Shown piece by piece: positions 1-6,982 of a stretch of DNA of 64,000 bases. Each line of letters begins with the position of its first letter. Position 1 is the stretch's first letter. The DNA is taken from NCBI RefSeq assembly GCF_038632915.1, contig NZ_CP152050.1:3278501-3342500 (forward strand), in the 5' to 3' direction. A model generated the notes under the pieces. The model was not told where the DNA came from, ran no database searches, and saw nothing but the letters and a program-made list of their open reading frames with translations. The translations under genes were made by a program, and so were the position numbers. This DNA comes from Paenisporosarcina sp. FSL H8-0542 (lineage in GTDB: Bacteria > Bacillota > Bacilli > Bacillales_A > Planococcaceae).

Positions 1-389
1 ATCTCATCGTGTGTTTCGTGGACCAAAGTCATTGTTTTCTCGAATTCAACCGGTCCAGCAACTGTTTCCATTTTTACTTGTATTGGAAAATTTGCCGGTT
101 TCTCGCTGTCCCACTCAATATCTTTAGCTGGCTTCGTATACGTTACTTCCACATTTTCGATACCTAAATCTTTTTGCAGCTTTTCCTGCCTTTCCACAAA
201 ACCTTTCTTTCCATATATGTCTTTCGTTTCTTCATTCAGATAGTTGCTATACATATCAGCGAATTCCCCATTGTTCCAATGCCCCAAATATTCCGCCAAT
301 CGTTCCTCCGGTGTCACTTTATCCCGACAACCTGAGAGGAAGATGACGATCAAAAAAAATGCAGCGAATACTGCCCATCCCTTTTTCAT
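1..389 (-). CDS. Penicillin-binding protein, N-terminal part (MecA_N/NTF2-like domain), truncated by window edge
   Basis: The reading frame starts at ATG 389-387 behind a strong AAGGAGGG site and runs off the left edge. The first residues are MKKGWAVFAAFFLIVIFLSGC, a lipoprotein-like or membrane-anchor signal with a lipobox-like LSGC. The next ~105 residues (EERLAEYLGHWNNGEF, MYSNYL, and a KKGFVERQEK stretch) match the NTF2-like MecA_N domain that precedes the transpeptidase domain in PBP3/PbpC/MecA-type class B penicillin-binding proteins. Those enzymes cross-link peptidoglycan on the outer face of the membrane. The catalytic domain lies outside the window, so the call rests only on the N-terminal domain; a stand-alone NTF2-like lipoprotein cannot be excluded. 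Confidence 0.75.
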   Translation of the reverse strand, partial: MKKGWAVFAAFFLIVIFLSGCRDKVTPEERLAEYLGHWNNGEFADMYSNYLNEETKDIYGKKGFVERQEKLQKDLGIENVEVTYTKPAKDIEWDSEKPANFPIQVKMETVAGPVEFEKTMTLVHETHDE

Positions 390-660
390 TTTTTACCCTC
401 CTTCTTGAAATACATTGAATTTTGAGCGTTTCTAACGGCCAGTGATATTTGTATATTAATGGTAACACACTATGGTTGAACTTGATAAAATCTCCCTATT
501 TCCTAATTTCAAATAAGATTGAGGTGGGAAAAATTGATCAAATATTACTTTTTATTGCTATGAACTTTAAAAATAACAGCCAAATAGTAATTTATAGTAA
601 AATATTGTTATAAATTACCTATTATTTTCTTCCAATTAATGCTACCTTTGAATCTATTTT

Positions 661-675
661 ACTTTTCAGAAAATT
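661..675. promoter_or_regulatory. CodY-box-like site upstream of isp
   Basis: The 15-mer ACTTTTCAGAAAATT matches the published CodY consensus AATTTTCWGAAAATT at 14 of 15 positions. It lies 56 bp before the isp start codon. B. subtilis ispA is a known CodY target, so nutritional repression by GTP/branched-chain amino acids is likely. Binding itself is an inference. Confidence 0.7.
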
Positions 676-730
676 GATACTATTAATATACATCCAGATT
701 TCGCTTACTAATAATTTGAGGAGGGGGAAC

Positions 731-1693
731 ATGGAAAAATTAGTACAATTAATACCGTACAGCGTAGTAGAGCAACTGGACATGGTGAACGAAATTCCAA
801 AAGGGGTCGAAATCATTCAAGCCCCTGAAATGTGGAAAGAAACAAAAGGAAAAGGCATTACCGTCGCAATTTTGGATACAGGCTGTGATACGAACCATCC
901 TGATTTAAAGGAACGTATCATAGGGGGGCGCAATTTTACGAATGATTACAAAAAAGACCCTGAGAATTTCGAGGATAATAATGGTCATGGAACCCATGTG
1001 TGCGGTACGATTGCGGCAACTCTCAATAACCAAGGTGTCGTAGGTGTTGCTCCGGAAGCAAGCCTCTTGATATTGAAGGTTCTTGGAAGAAATGGTTCTG
1101 GTCAATATGATTGGATCATCAATGCCATCCATTATGCAATTGAACAAAAAGTGGATATTATCTCGATGTCTTTAGGTGGGCCATCAGATGTGAAAGAACT
1201 TCACGAAGCTATTATCGAAGCGGTCAATCAAAAGATTTTGGTAGTGTGTGCTGCGGGTAATGCAGGCGACGGCCAAGATTCAACGGATGAACTTGGATAT
1301 CCTGCCTGTTACAACGAGGTAATTAGTGTTGGGGCTGTTAATATGGAGCGCGAGTCCTCTGAATTTACCAATTCCAATAACGAAGTTGATTTGGTCGCAC
1401 CCGGTGAAAAAGTGACGTCCACATATTTAAACGGAACGTATGCCACTTTAAGCGGCACTTCAATGGCGACCCCTCACGTAACGGGTGCCTTGGCATTAAT
1501 TAAAATAATGGCGAATTCATCGTTTAAAAGAGAGCTGACCGTTCCCGAATTGTATGCCCAACTAATCAAACGGACGGTACCGCTTGGAAACTCTCCCAAT
1601 ATTGAAGGAAATGGCTTAATTTATTTGACACTTCCAGATTATATTAAAACAGTTTTCGATCAAAAAATAGTAGAATCACTTGTTTCAATATAA
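731..1693 (+). CDS. ispA: Intracellular serine protease (subtilisin family S8, IspA type)
   Basis: Cytoplasmic subtilisin of 320 residues, the usual ISP length. There is no signal peptide. The protein opens with the short inhibitory N-terminal extension typical of ISPs, which carries the LIPY motif (residues 7-10). The catalytic triad is visible: Asp49 in ILDTG, His86 in NGHGTH and Ser in SGTSMATPH near residue 250. The start was set at 731 because GAGGAGGGGG lies just upstream; the frame is open for 19 more codons but without a ribosome site. ISPs degrade cytosolic protein in stationary phase. A near-perfect CodY box precedes the gene and a weak hairpin follows it. Confidence 0.95.
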   Translation: MEKLVQLIPYSVVEQLDMVNEIPKGVEIIQAPEMWKETKGKGITVAILDTGCDTNHPDLKERIIGGRNFTNDYKKDPENFEDNNGHGTHVCGTIAATLNNQGVVGVAPEASLLILKVLGRNGSGQYDWIINAIHYAIEQKVDIISMSLGGPSDVKELHEAIIEAVNQKILVVCAAGNAGDGQDSTDELGYPACYNEVISVGAVNMERESSEFTNSNNEVDLVAPGEKVTSTYLNGTYATLSGTSMATPHVTGALALIKIMANSSFKRELTVPELYAQLIKRTVPLGNSPNIEGNGLIYLTLPDYIKTVFDQKIVESLVSI

Positions 1694-1701
1694 TAAATAG
1701 C

Positions 1702-1726
1702 AGGTGCCTTTGATTAAAAGGCATCT
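1702..1726 (+). terminator. Hairpin after isp
   Basis: AGGTGCCTTT pairs with AAAGGCATCT across a 5-nt loop just after the isp stop. The following T-tract is poor, so this is a weak terminator candidate. Confidence 0.45.
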
Positions 1727-1867
1727 GTATTTGCGATTGTTTCGTTGCTTACCTAGTTCTATGCATAAATATCAAATTTTTTCAATAAACTTTTTCAAGG
1801 AGTTGTGAAATGGTCGCATCTATCTTCTTTATCAAATAAATACTAATAAAGAAGGCGGGGATATTTC

Positions 1868-2026
1868 ATGAGTACAGTAGATGTTCCATTATGGACGACA
1901 GTAATAGGTAATTTTGGATTTCCGATTGCCATCACTATTTATCTTTTCTATCGATTTGAGAAGAAAATTGAAAAATTGGAAGATGTCATTTTTCAGTTGA
2001 ATGAAGACATCAAAGATTATTTATAA
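1868..2026 (+). CDS. yvrJ: YvrJ family small membrane protein
   Basis: A 52-residue protein starting at ATG 1868 behind AAGGCGGGG. It has one hydrophobic segment (GNFGFPIAITIYLFYRF) followed by a charged amphipathic tail (EKKIEKLEDVIFQLNEDIKD). This layout, and especially the GNFGFPI motif, is that of the YvrJ family. In B. subtilis yvrJ lies beside oxdC and the sigO-rsoA operon and is transcribed by the SigO/RsoA sigma complex. Here it directly precedes sigO-like and rsoA-like genes, which supports both calls. Molecular function is unknown. No oxdC is present nearby. Confidence 0.85.
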   Translation: MSTVDVPLWTTVIGNFGFPIAITIYLFYRFEKKIEKLEDVIFQLNEDIKDYL

Positions 2027-2099
2027 CAACGAAATTGAAGTTTCTTTAAATTTTTTTAACCGCTTAACCGAACTAGCGTTCTTTGCGGGGGGTATAAAG

Positions 2100-2717
2100 A
2101 TGAAAGAGTTATTCGATCATCATAATCAAAGTGTTGAGACTTACTGGGATAAACTGGAGAAACACCGTCAAAATCCTATCATCAAATCGTTTTTGGAAAT
2201 TCCAGAACATATTGCATTGTTGATAGAAGTCAGGAATCAACCCACTGCCGAATTAAAGAAGAAATTAGATGATACGTTCAGGGAATTTTACTTCAACATC
2301 AGATTTACCACTTATTTATCACAAACCATTTATTTTAATGCAATCAATTACGATAAGAAAATTAAACTGATCTCCGAACGGTACCAGTTAGTTTTGGACA
2401 GACCTTTAAAAGAAGATGGTGAATTAACATTCCTTGATTTACTGAGTTCTTCGGAAAACATGGAAAATACGGATATTTTCATTGCTTCATCCACTATTGG
2501 GGACCATTTGACAAGCTATGAGATTTTTCATGCGATTCAATCACTCACAGAAAATCAGCAGCAAGTACTGAGTTTGGCTTACATTTATGGGTTGAACGAT
2601 TCCGAAATCGCATGCAGCCTGAATAAATCCCAGCAAGCCGTTTCCAAAAGTCATACAAAAGCATTAAGAAAGATTAGAGAGATAATAGAAACCGAACTGA
2701 GAAGGAAGGGGCAGTAA
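2100..2717 (+). CDS. SigO-like sigma-70 family factor (region 4 carrying subunit)
   Basis: A 205-residue protein from ATG 2100, behind GCGGGGGG; an upstream ATG at 2001 would overlap yvrJ and has no ribosome site. The C-terminal ~55 residues form a sigma region 4 helix-turn-helix (SLTENQQQVLSLAYIYGLND, then SEIACSLNKSQQAVSKSH). No clear region 2 is visible at the N-terminus. The next gene encodes a region-2-like protein, overlapping by 1 nt. This is the arrangement of the two-subunit sigma factor SigO/RsoA of B. subtilis, where SigO supplies -35 recognition and RsoA supplies core binding and -10 functions. The assignment rests on domain and context, not on an alignment. Confidence 0.7.
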   Translation: MKELFDHHNQSVETYWDKLEKHRQNPIIKSFLEIPEHIALLIEVRNQPTAELKKKLDDTFREFYFNIRFTTYLSQTIYFNAINYDKKIKLISERYQLVLDRPLKEDGELTFLDLLSSSENMENTDIFIASSTIGDHLTSYEIFHAIQSLTENQQQVLSLAYIYGLNDSEIACSLNKSQQAVSKSHTKALRKIREIIETELRRKGQ

Positions 2718-2977
2718 TGAGTGAAAGTTTATTTACTTTAGTAAAGCAGTCAAGAACGGATAACGATTCACTGGCCATCGTCATTGATTTGTTTGCTCCG
2801 AAAATTGATCGCTCTTTACATCAGACAAAATGGCAACACAGGGAAGACTTGTCCCAAGAACTGAAAATCAAATTGCTTGAATGCATCCGAAATTATGAAG
2901 TCGATAACATTCCCGGCTATTTTCAAATGCTCGACCTCTTGGAAGGACAAGATGCTCAATACTATGAGCAAAAATAA
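2717..2977 (+). CDS. RsoA-like sigma region 2 co-factor (phage-type HTH family)
   Basis: An 86-residue protein whose ATG overlaps the stop of the sigma gene (TAATG), implying translational coupling. Residues ~22-65 (LFAPKIDRSL, then REDLSQELKIKLLECI) resemble sigma region 2.1-2.2. This pattern is seen in RsoA and in the short helix-turn-helix proteins beside mobile-element sigma factors. In B. subtilis RsoA binds SigO and RNA polymerase to form a composite sigma factor induced by acid stress. Order and coupling here favour the same role. It could instead belong to a conjugative-element regulator of the same superfamily. Confidence 0.65.
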   Translation: MSESLFTLVKQSRTDNDSLAIVIDLFAPKIDRSLHQTKWQHREDLSQELKIKLLECIRNYEVDNIPGYFQMLDLLEGQDAQYYEQK

Positions 2978-3085
2978 TTGGCTTGTTTTTGGCGACACCG
3001 ACAAAGCATAGCCATTTCCTAAAACTCCTCCTTTCTAAGTTGATCGGAGGTCTTTTGCTGAAGTTGGTGAATTTTTGTACTGGGA

Positions 3086-3223
3086 TTATCCAAAGATGGT
3101 GTGTTTTCGTCCATTCGGGATATATTTCCGTCCACTCAGTTTGTTTCTTTGTCCGCTGGCGATAGGTTTTCGTCCACTCGCAGAGTGTTTCTGACCATTA
3201 GTGATGATTTTCCGTCCACTCAT
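3086..3223 (-). repeat. 21-bp degenerate tandem array encoding perfect heptads (45 codons)
   Basis: Six and a half units of about 21 bp share the plus-strand core CGTCCACTC. On the minus strand they form one open frame from ATG 3223 to TAA 3086 with exact seven-residue periodicity: x-(S/N)-G-(R/Q)-(K/R)-x-x, for example ASGRKPI, ASGQRNK, LSGRKYI, PNGRKHT. The ATG lies 2 nt after the TAG of the upstream gene (TAGTGATG), so it could be read by re-initiation. No separate ribosome site is visible. The complementary strand is interrupted by stops. Whether it is translated is unknown. Confidence 0.6.
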
Positions 3224-3225
3224 CA

Positions 3226-3870
3226 CTAATTGACTATAGCCTCCCTCTGACTCTTCTCCAATAGATGACTAGTGCCACCACTTACATGATATTCCGATAT
3301 TTCCTTAAACCGTGCTCTCACTTCTGCTCTCTTATTCATGATCAAATGTTCGGTGTAGCCCCATTTGTTCTTGATCAGGAAATCTACGCCTTTGTCATAG
3401 TAATCAAACGGGTTGGTGTATTGGAAATAAAGTTTAAGCATAAGAATTTCATCAAGAGCATCTGCTTCTACCAAATCTTCTTCATTCATTTTCATTGAAT
3501 AATAAAGCATGAATTGACCTGCATACTCTCCTCTTAATATTTCCACAACGCCAAGGCTAAATGTAATAGCTGCACTCAAATCGATTCTCACTTTCGGTAA
3601 ATAGAATGTGGCATTACGGATATACTGAGTCGGGGTGATTCCCATCCCCACATTCCCAGACCTGCTCCCTTTCCATAATTCCAGAAAAGCTTGATAGTGA
3701 TTCTTCTTCAATCGTTCCGTTTCGAAATAGGCTAGGCTATCCATGTTATACCATTCATCTACAGAATAAGTTTCAAAGTCTTCGTCAAGAACGATTATCG
3801 AGACAATTGCATAATCGAATCCGTGAATTAATTGTTCTGCATCTACTATTTTCTCAATGAAATCAATCAT
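3226..3870 (-). CDS. Hypothetical protein, 214 aa
   Basis: I do not recognise the family. The protein is acidic and soluble, with no signal peptide or membrane segment. It begins MIDFIEKIVDAEQLIHGFD and has a central hydrophobic stretch (LSAAITFSLGVVEIL) that looks like a buried helix. The ATG overlaps the stop of the preceding 48-codon gene by 4 nt (ATGA), so the two are probably co-translated and may act together. Downstream, the heptad-coding repeat begins 2 nt after its stop. The region of about 215 residues with many aromatic residues could be an immunity- or DUF-type protein; this is only a guess. Confidence 0.75.
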   Translation of the reverse strand: MIDFIEKIVDAEQLIHGFDYAIVSIIVLDEDFETYSVDEWYNMDSLAYFETERLKKNHYQAFLELWKGSRSGNVGMGITPTQYIRNATFYLPKVRIDLSAAITFSLGVVEILRGEYAGQFMLYYSMKMNEEDLVEADALDEILMLKLYFQYTNPFDYYDKGVDFLIKNKWGYTEHLIMNKRAEVRARFKEISEYHVSGGTSHLLEKSQREAIVN

Positions 3871-4013
3871 CCGTTCATTACTCCCATCTTCTTTGCTTTA
3901 TAAACATCTTCCACTTCATACTCCCCGATAATTCCAACGAGCTGGTATCGGTCCTTTCCATGCTCAATTACAGTGTACGTTCCACCGATATGCTCTATTT
4001 TCAAGTTTTTCAT
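3867..4013 (-). CDS. Small hypothetical protein, 48 aa, coupled to downstream gene
   Basis: A short frame, MKNLKIEHIGGTYTVIEHGK at its start, ends four bases into the next gene (ATGA overlap). An ATG at 4019 touches the AAGGAGAG site, so the second ATG at 4013, seven bases away, was preferred. The sequence alternates polar and hydrophobic residues (RYQLVGIIGEYEVEDVYKAK), suggesting a small beta-rich domain. I do not recognise the family. The strong ribosome site and the overlap make it a real gene. Confidence 0.7.
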   Translation of the reverse strand: MKNLKIEHIGGTYTVIEHGKDRYQLVGIIGEYEVEDVYKAKKMGVMNG

Positions 4014-4108
4014 ATTCATCTCTCCTTCTACTTATATAAGGTACTTTTATTTTCTAAATTCCCACGGGTAGAAGAAAAAAATTGATTATGAGCTGTAAGT
4101 AAATAGAA

Positions 4109-4141
4109 GAAACGAGCTGCGACTAAGTCTCAACTCGTTTC
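4109..4141 (-). terminator. Hairpin downstream of dnaN
   Basis: GAAACGAG and CTCGTTTC pair around a loop that holds a second small stem (GACT/AGTC). There is no good U-run on the minus side, so terminator function is uncertain. Confidence 0.4.
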
Positions 4142-4155
4142 TTAATTTTTGTCAT

Positions 4156-5292
4156 TTAATACGTTCGAACAGGTACTATTAATTGCAGAACCGCGTCATC
4201 GTGAACAGAATTCAAGATAAATGGTCGCATGGTTCCTGTAAATTGAACTTTTATATCGTGGCCACCAAAAGATTTTAACGCATCCATCATATATTTCGCA
4301 CTGAAGGAAATTTTCAGCTCTTCTCCTTCAATAGATGTTGCCTGAATTTCTTCTTCTACTTGTCCCACTTCGGGTGAACTGGAGGATATTTCAATGAGGT
4401 TTCCACCCAATGAAGTTAATCGCACAATATTATTACGTTCTTCACGTGCGAGTAACGAAGCACGATCAATTGCTTGAAGTAAAGCCTTTCCATCAAGCGA
4501 GATTGTCGTATTATATTCGTTTGGAATCAACCGGGATGTGTCTGGATAATTCCCTTCTAGCAAACGCGAATAGAATAATACACCTTCTGTTTTAAACAAC
4601 ACTTGCTGTTGTGTCATCATAATATGTACAGGCTGGGAAGAATCAGCAATGACTTTATTTAATTCACTTAAGCTTTTACCAGGGATTACTACACTGAACT
4701 CTTCCTCGGGCAATTGCTTTAAGTTCATTTTCCGCCTTGCCAAACGGTGACTATCCGTCGCTACACACTGAAGAACTCCGCTTTTCAATTGCCAGTGAAC
4801 ACCGGTTAATACTGGACGGGTTTCTGATGTAGAGACTGCAAATACTGTTTCACGAATAGTGGATTTTAGTAAATCTGCTGGAATGCTAAACTGTCGATTA
4901 TCTTGAATTTCAGGAAGTAAGGGATATTCAGAAGCATCCAATCCGATTAAATGAAATTCTGACTTACCTGAACGAATATGCGTCCGATTTTGCTCATTGA
5001 CTTCAATTTCAACAGCATTTGTTGGCAGTTTTCGTACAATCTCATTAAACATTCTGGCTTGTACCACAATAGTTCCGTTTTCAAAAATATTGATAACCTG
5101 TTCGCCATTTTCTTCGGCTTTTATAAAAGTTTGAATCGTGATATCGGAATCACTACCCGTAATATGTAAACCTGCTTCTGTAAGTTCTAATTTAATCCCG
5201 GTTAAAATTGGAATCGTTGTCTTAGAACTTACTGCTTTCATTACATCATTTAACCCATCTAATAATCGTTCACGTTTGATTTCAAATTTCAT
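4156..5292 (-). CDS. dnaN: DNA polymerase III subunit beta (sliding clamp), solitary copy
   Basis: A full-length 378-residue beta clamp. It starts MKFEIKRERLLDGLNDVMKA and ends LQLIVPVRTY, with the family's three repeated clamp domains (~1-125, 126-250, 251-378), ATDSHRLARRK in the second domain and a C-terminal LP-type end. The clamp encircles DNA and tethers polymerases and repair factors. Bacterial dnaN normally sits between dnaA and recF at the origin. Here the neighbours are an unknown coupled pair and a HIT protein, with no dnaA, recF or yaaA. This is therefore either a second, paralogous clamp or a relocated gene; a paralogue seems likelier. Confidence 0.93.
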   Translation of the reverse strand: MKFEIKRERLLDGLNDVMKAVSSKTTIPILTGIKLELTEAGLHITGSDSDITIQTFIKAEENGEQVINIFENGTIVVQARMFNEIVRKLPTNAVEIEVNEQNRTHIRSGKSEFHLIGLDASEYPLLPEIQDNRQFSIPADLLKSTIRETVFAVSTSETRPVLTGVHWQLKSGVLQCVATDSHRLARRKMNLKQLPEEEFSVVIPGKSLSELNKVIADSSQPVHIMMTQQQVLFKTEGVLFYSRLLEGNYPDTSRLIPNEYNTTISLDGKALLQAIDRASLLAREERNNIVRLTSLGGNLIEISSSSPEVGQVEEEIQATSIEGEELKISFSAKYMMDALKSFGGHDIKVQFTGTMRPFILNSVHDDAVLQLIVPVRTY

Positions 5293-5476
5293 TATGATAC
5301 CTCACTTGTATGTATTTTTTAAAATTGAACATTAAAAAGTAATACGATGACGATTAATACTGACTGGATTGAAACGGGTAACTTAATACTTCTTCAATTT
5401 GATCTGTCTTTTCATATTGTAAAGGCTATCCACTCATCTTTTTGTCGCTTCATGTCGAACCACGACAAATATTTAA

Positions 5477-5506
5477 AGACCACTGAAGATTAAAATTCAG
5501 CGGTCT
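5477..5506 (-). terminator. Terminator after HIT gene
   Basis: AGACCACTGAA and TTCAGCGGTCT form a stem with an 8-nt A/T-rich loop, followed on the minus strand by a U-rich stretch. It shares the CTGAA/TTCAG stem core with other terminators in the window. Confidence 0.6.
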
Positions 5507-5529
5507 GATAATAATTAGTATGCTTATGG

Positions 5530-5982
5530 TTAGTATAACTCACTAATCACCTTTGCTAATTCATTGCGTGTTCTAGGCAGTTTTTCTTTAAGGTCTTCAT
5601 TGTCCCAAGGTTCTTCTGTATAGAAACTTGCGAATGATTGATTTTCATATCTTGGCACAATGTGCATGTGGTAATGTGATAATTCATCGATTGTGCCACC
5701 GTTTTGACAAACCGTTATTCCATTGGGATTAAATATATTTTTTAAGGCTTTTGAAAGTAGTTGAGATGCTTTCATTACAGCAATTGCAGTTTCTGAATCA
5801 AATTCATCAACATAGCGAAAATGCTGCTTAGGTAAGATTAAAGTATGTCCTTCGTTAAATGGATCATGGTCTAAAATGCAACAAACGAACTCATCTTCAT
5901 AAACCACGTGAACAGATAAATCTTTTTTTGCCAACGCGCAGCCCATACATTCCATACCACCAAGCTTATGATTAACTGTCAT
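5530..5982 (-). CDS. HIT family nucleotide-binding hydrolase
   Basis: A 150-residue histidine-triad protein. The defining HxHxHxx motif is present as HYHMHIV at about residues 104-110, and the upstream HTLILPKQHF stretch forms the family's beta-hairpin. An N-terminal CMGC pair (residues 12-15) may bind zinc, as in several bacterial HIT proteins. HIT enzymes hydrolyse nucleoside phosphoramidates or dinucleotides in the cytoplasm; the substrate here is not evident. The gene is monocistronic, with its own terminator at 5477-5506. The length is typical for the Bacillus Hit/YhaE group. Confidence 0.88.
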   Translation of the reverse strand: MTVNHKLGGMECMGCALAKKDLSVHVVYEDEFVCCILDHDPFNEGHTLILPKQHFRYVDEFDSETAIAVMKASQLLSKALKNIFNPNGITVCQNGGTIDELSHYHMHIVPRYENQSFASFYTEEPWDNEDLKEKLPRTRNELAKVISELY

Positions 5983-6044
5983 TTAGCTCACCTCATTTAA
6001 ATTAGAACTACGTTAAATGTTGATGTTAATATTTCGCAAAACAG

Positions 6045-6150
6045 CTACGCTTTTCTAGGGCGAGCGCCAAGACTCCTCGGCGCTTGGAAAACCGGTGTTT
6101 CTGTTTCGGCATCGCTACGCTAGCTTCGAAACATGAAAGTGCGTTGGAAC
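6045..6150. repeat. GC-rich intergenic element with two hairpins
   Basis: This stretch is clearly richer in G+C than its AT-rich surroundings. One stem is AGCGCC/GGCGCT with the loop AAGACTCCTC. A second is GTTTCG/CGAAAC around a GCTACGCTAGC palindrome. GCTACGC recurs at both ends. The composition and layout resemble dispersed intergenic repeats of Bacillales genomes. No second full copy is present in the window, so repeat status is inferred. Confidence 0.45.
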
Positions 6151-6189
6151 TGAGATCAACAATATAGTTTATCAGAGCTTATATAAAAG

Positions 6190-6978
6190 TTATGATGTCG
6201 GTTGATCAAAGTAGTGTTTTCTTAGACGGCTTGCTTCCTTCTGATTAAGTTCCGTTTCAAATTTCACATCGAATTGGCCCGTCCACGTATTCCAGACACG
6301 TATAAAAACAGTATCTTCAGTTGTGTCATGCATGTGGAATTCGAAGCAAGCTACTCGTAATGTGTCTTGCAGTTCAATTGTGCAAATCTCTTCAATCTGT
6401 TTCTGACCGTTCTCCACTATAAATTCGAAGCCCGAGTCCTCGATGATTTGTATTATTTGTGAGTCTTTCAGTTCGTTCACATTTAATTGATTGTTGTCTT
6501 CACCAAAACGATAATCAGGAAGTTGATCGTCTGCCTCTACTGACGTTTGATTGGTATCTCGAATGAGAGCATCGTTATGATAGGGACTAAATGCAACTTC
6601 GACCTCTTCCTCTAAGGAATCATGCACGAACGTACCTACTTTCAGTTGTTCAATCCCAAGGTCGGTCAGCCGATAGAAACCTTCATTTAACTCAACCATC
6701 TGATTTTGTATCATCAGCTTCAGCATATGATCCACAAAAATGTTTTCCACCGCCAGCAATTCGCTGATTTCTTCAGTGTGTTTGACGTCCAGTTTCCCCA
6801 AAATCTTCAAGATCATTTTCATCAGGACATCCATTTGACTTCGGATACCCGTTGTCATCTGAATGTTCGCAAGTTGAAGCGGAAACCCCCAACTCTCACT
6901 TCCAAGCAAGCGCAGATGGCGTTGTTCCAGCAACACGGTCGATACTTTCGACATTTCTGTATCAAGTTGTTTGCTCAT
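6190..6978 (-). CDS. Helicase-associated protein, winged-helix-like, 262 aa
   Basis: The start codon lies 4 nt after the stop of the giant helicase gene, so the two form an operon and probably work together. The N-terminal ~120 residues look like a winged-helix fold (LMKMILKILGKLDVKHTEEI, then LTDLGIEQLKVG), and the C-terminal half is acidic with a beta-rich end (TVFIRVWNTWTGQFDVKFE). There is no signal or membrane segment. I do not recognise a named family. A DNA- or protein-binding partner of the helicase is the simplest reading of the context, and this is an inference. Confidence 0.75.
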   Translation of the reverse strand: MSKQLDTEMSKVSTVLLEQRHLRLLGSESWGFPLQLANIQMTTGIRSQMDVLMKMILKILGKLDVKHTEEISELLAVENIFVDHMLKLMIQNQMVELNEGFYRLTDLGIEQLKVGTFVHDSLEEEVEVAFSPYHNDALIRDTNQTSVEADDQLPDYRFGEDNNQLNVNELKDSQIIQIIEDSGFEFIVENGQKQIEEICTIELQDTLRVACFEFHMHDTTEDTVFIRVWNTWTGQFDVKFETELNQKEASRLRKHYFDQPTS

Positions 6979-6982
6979 AAAA

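Noticed and set aside
2983..3165. 60-codon plus-strand frame over the first repeat array
   Set aside because: It lacks a ribosome site and stops inside the array, whereas the minus strand stays open through all units.
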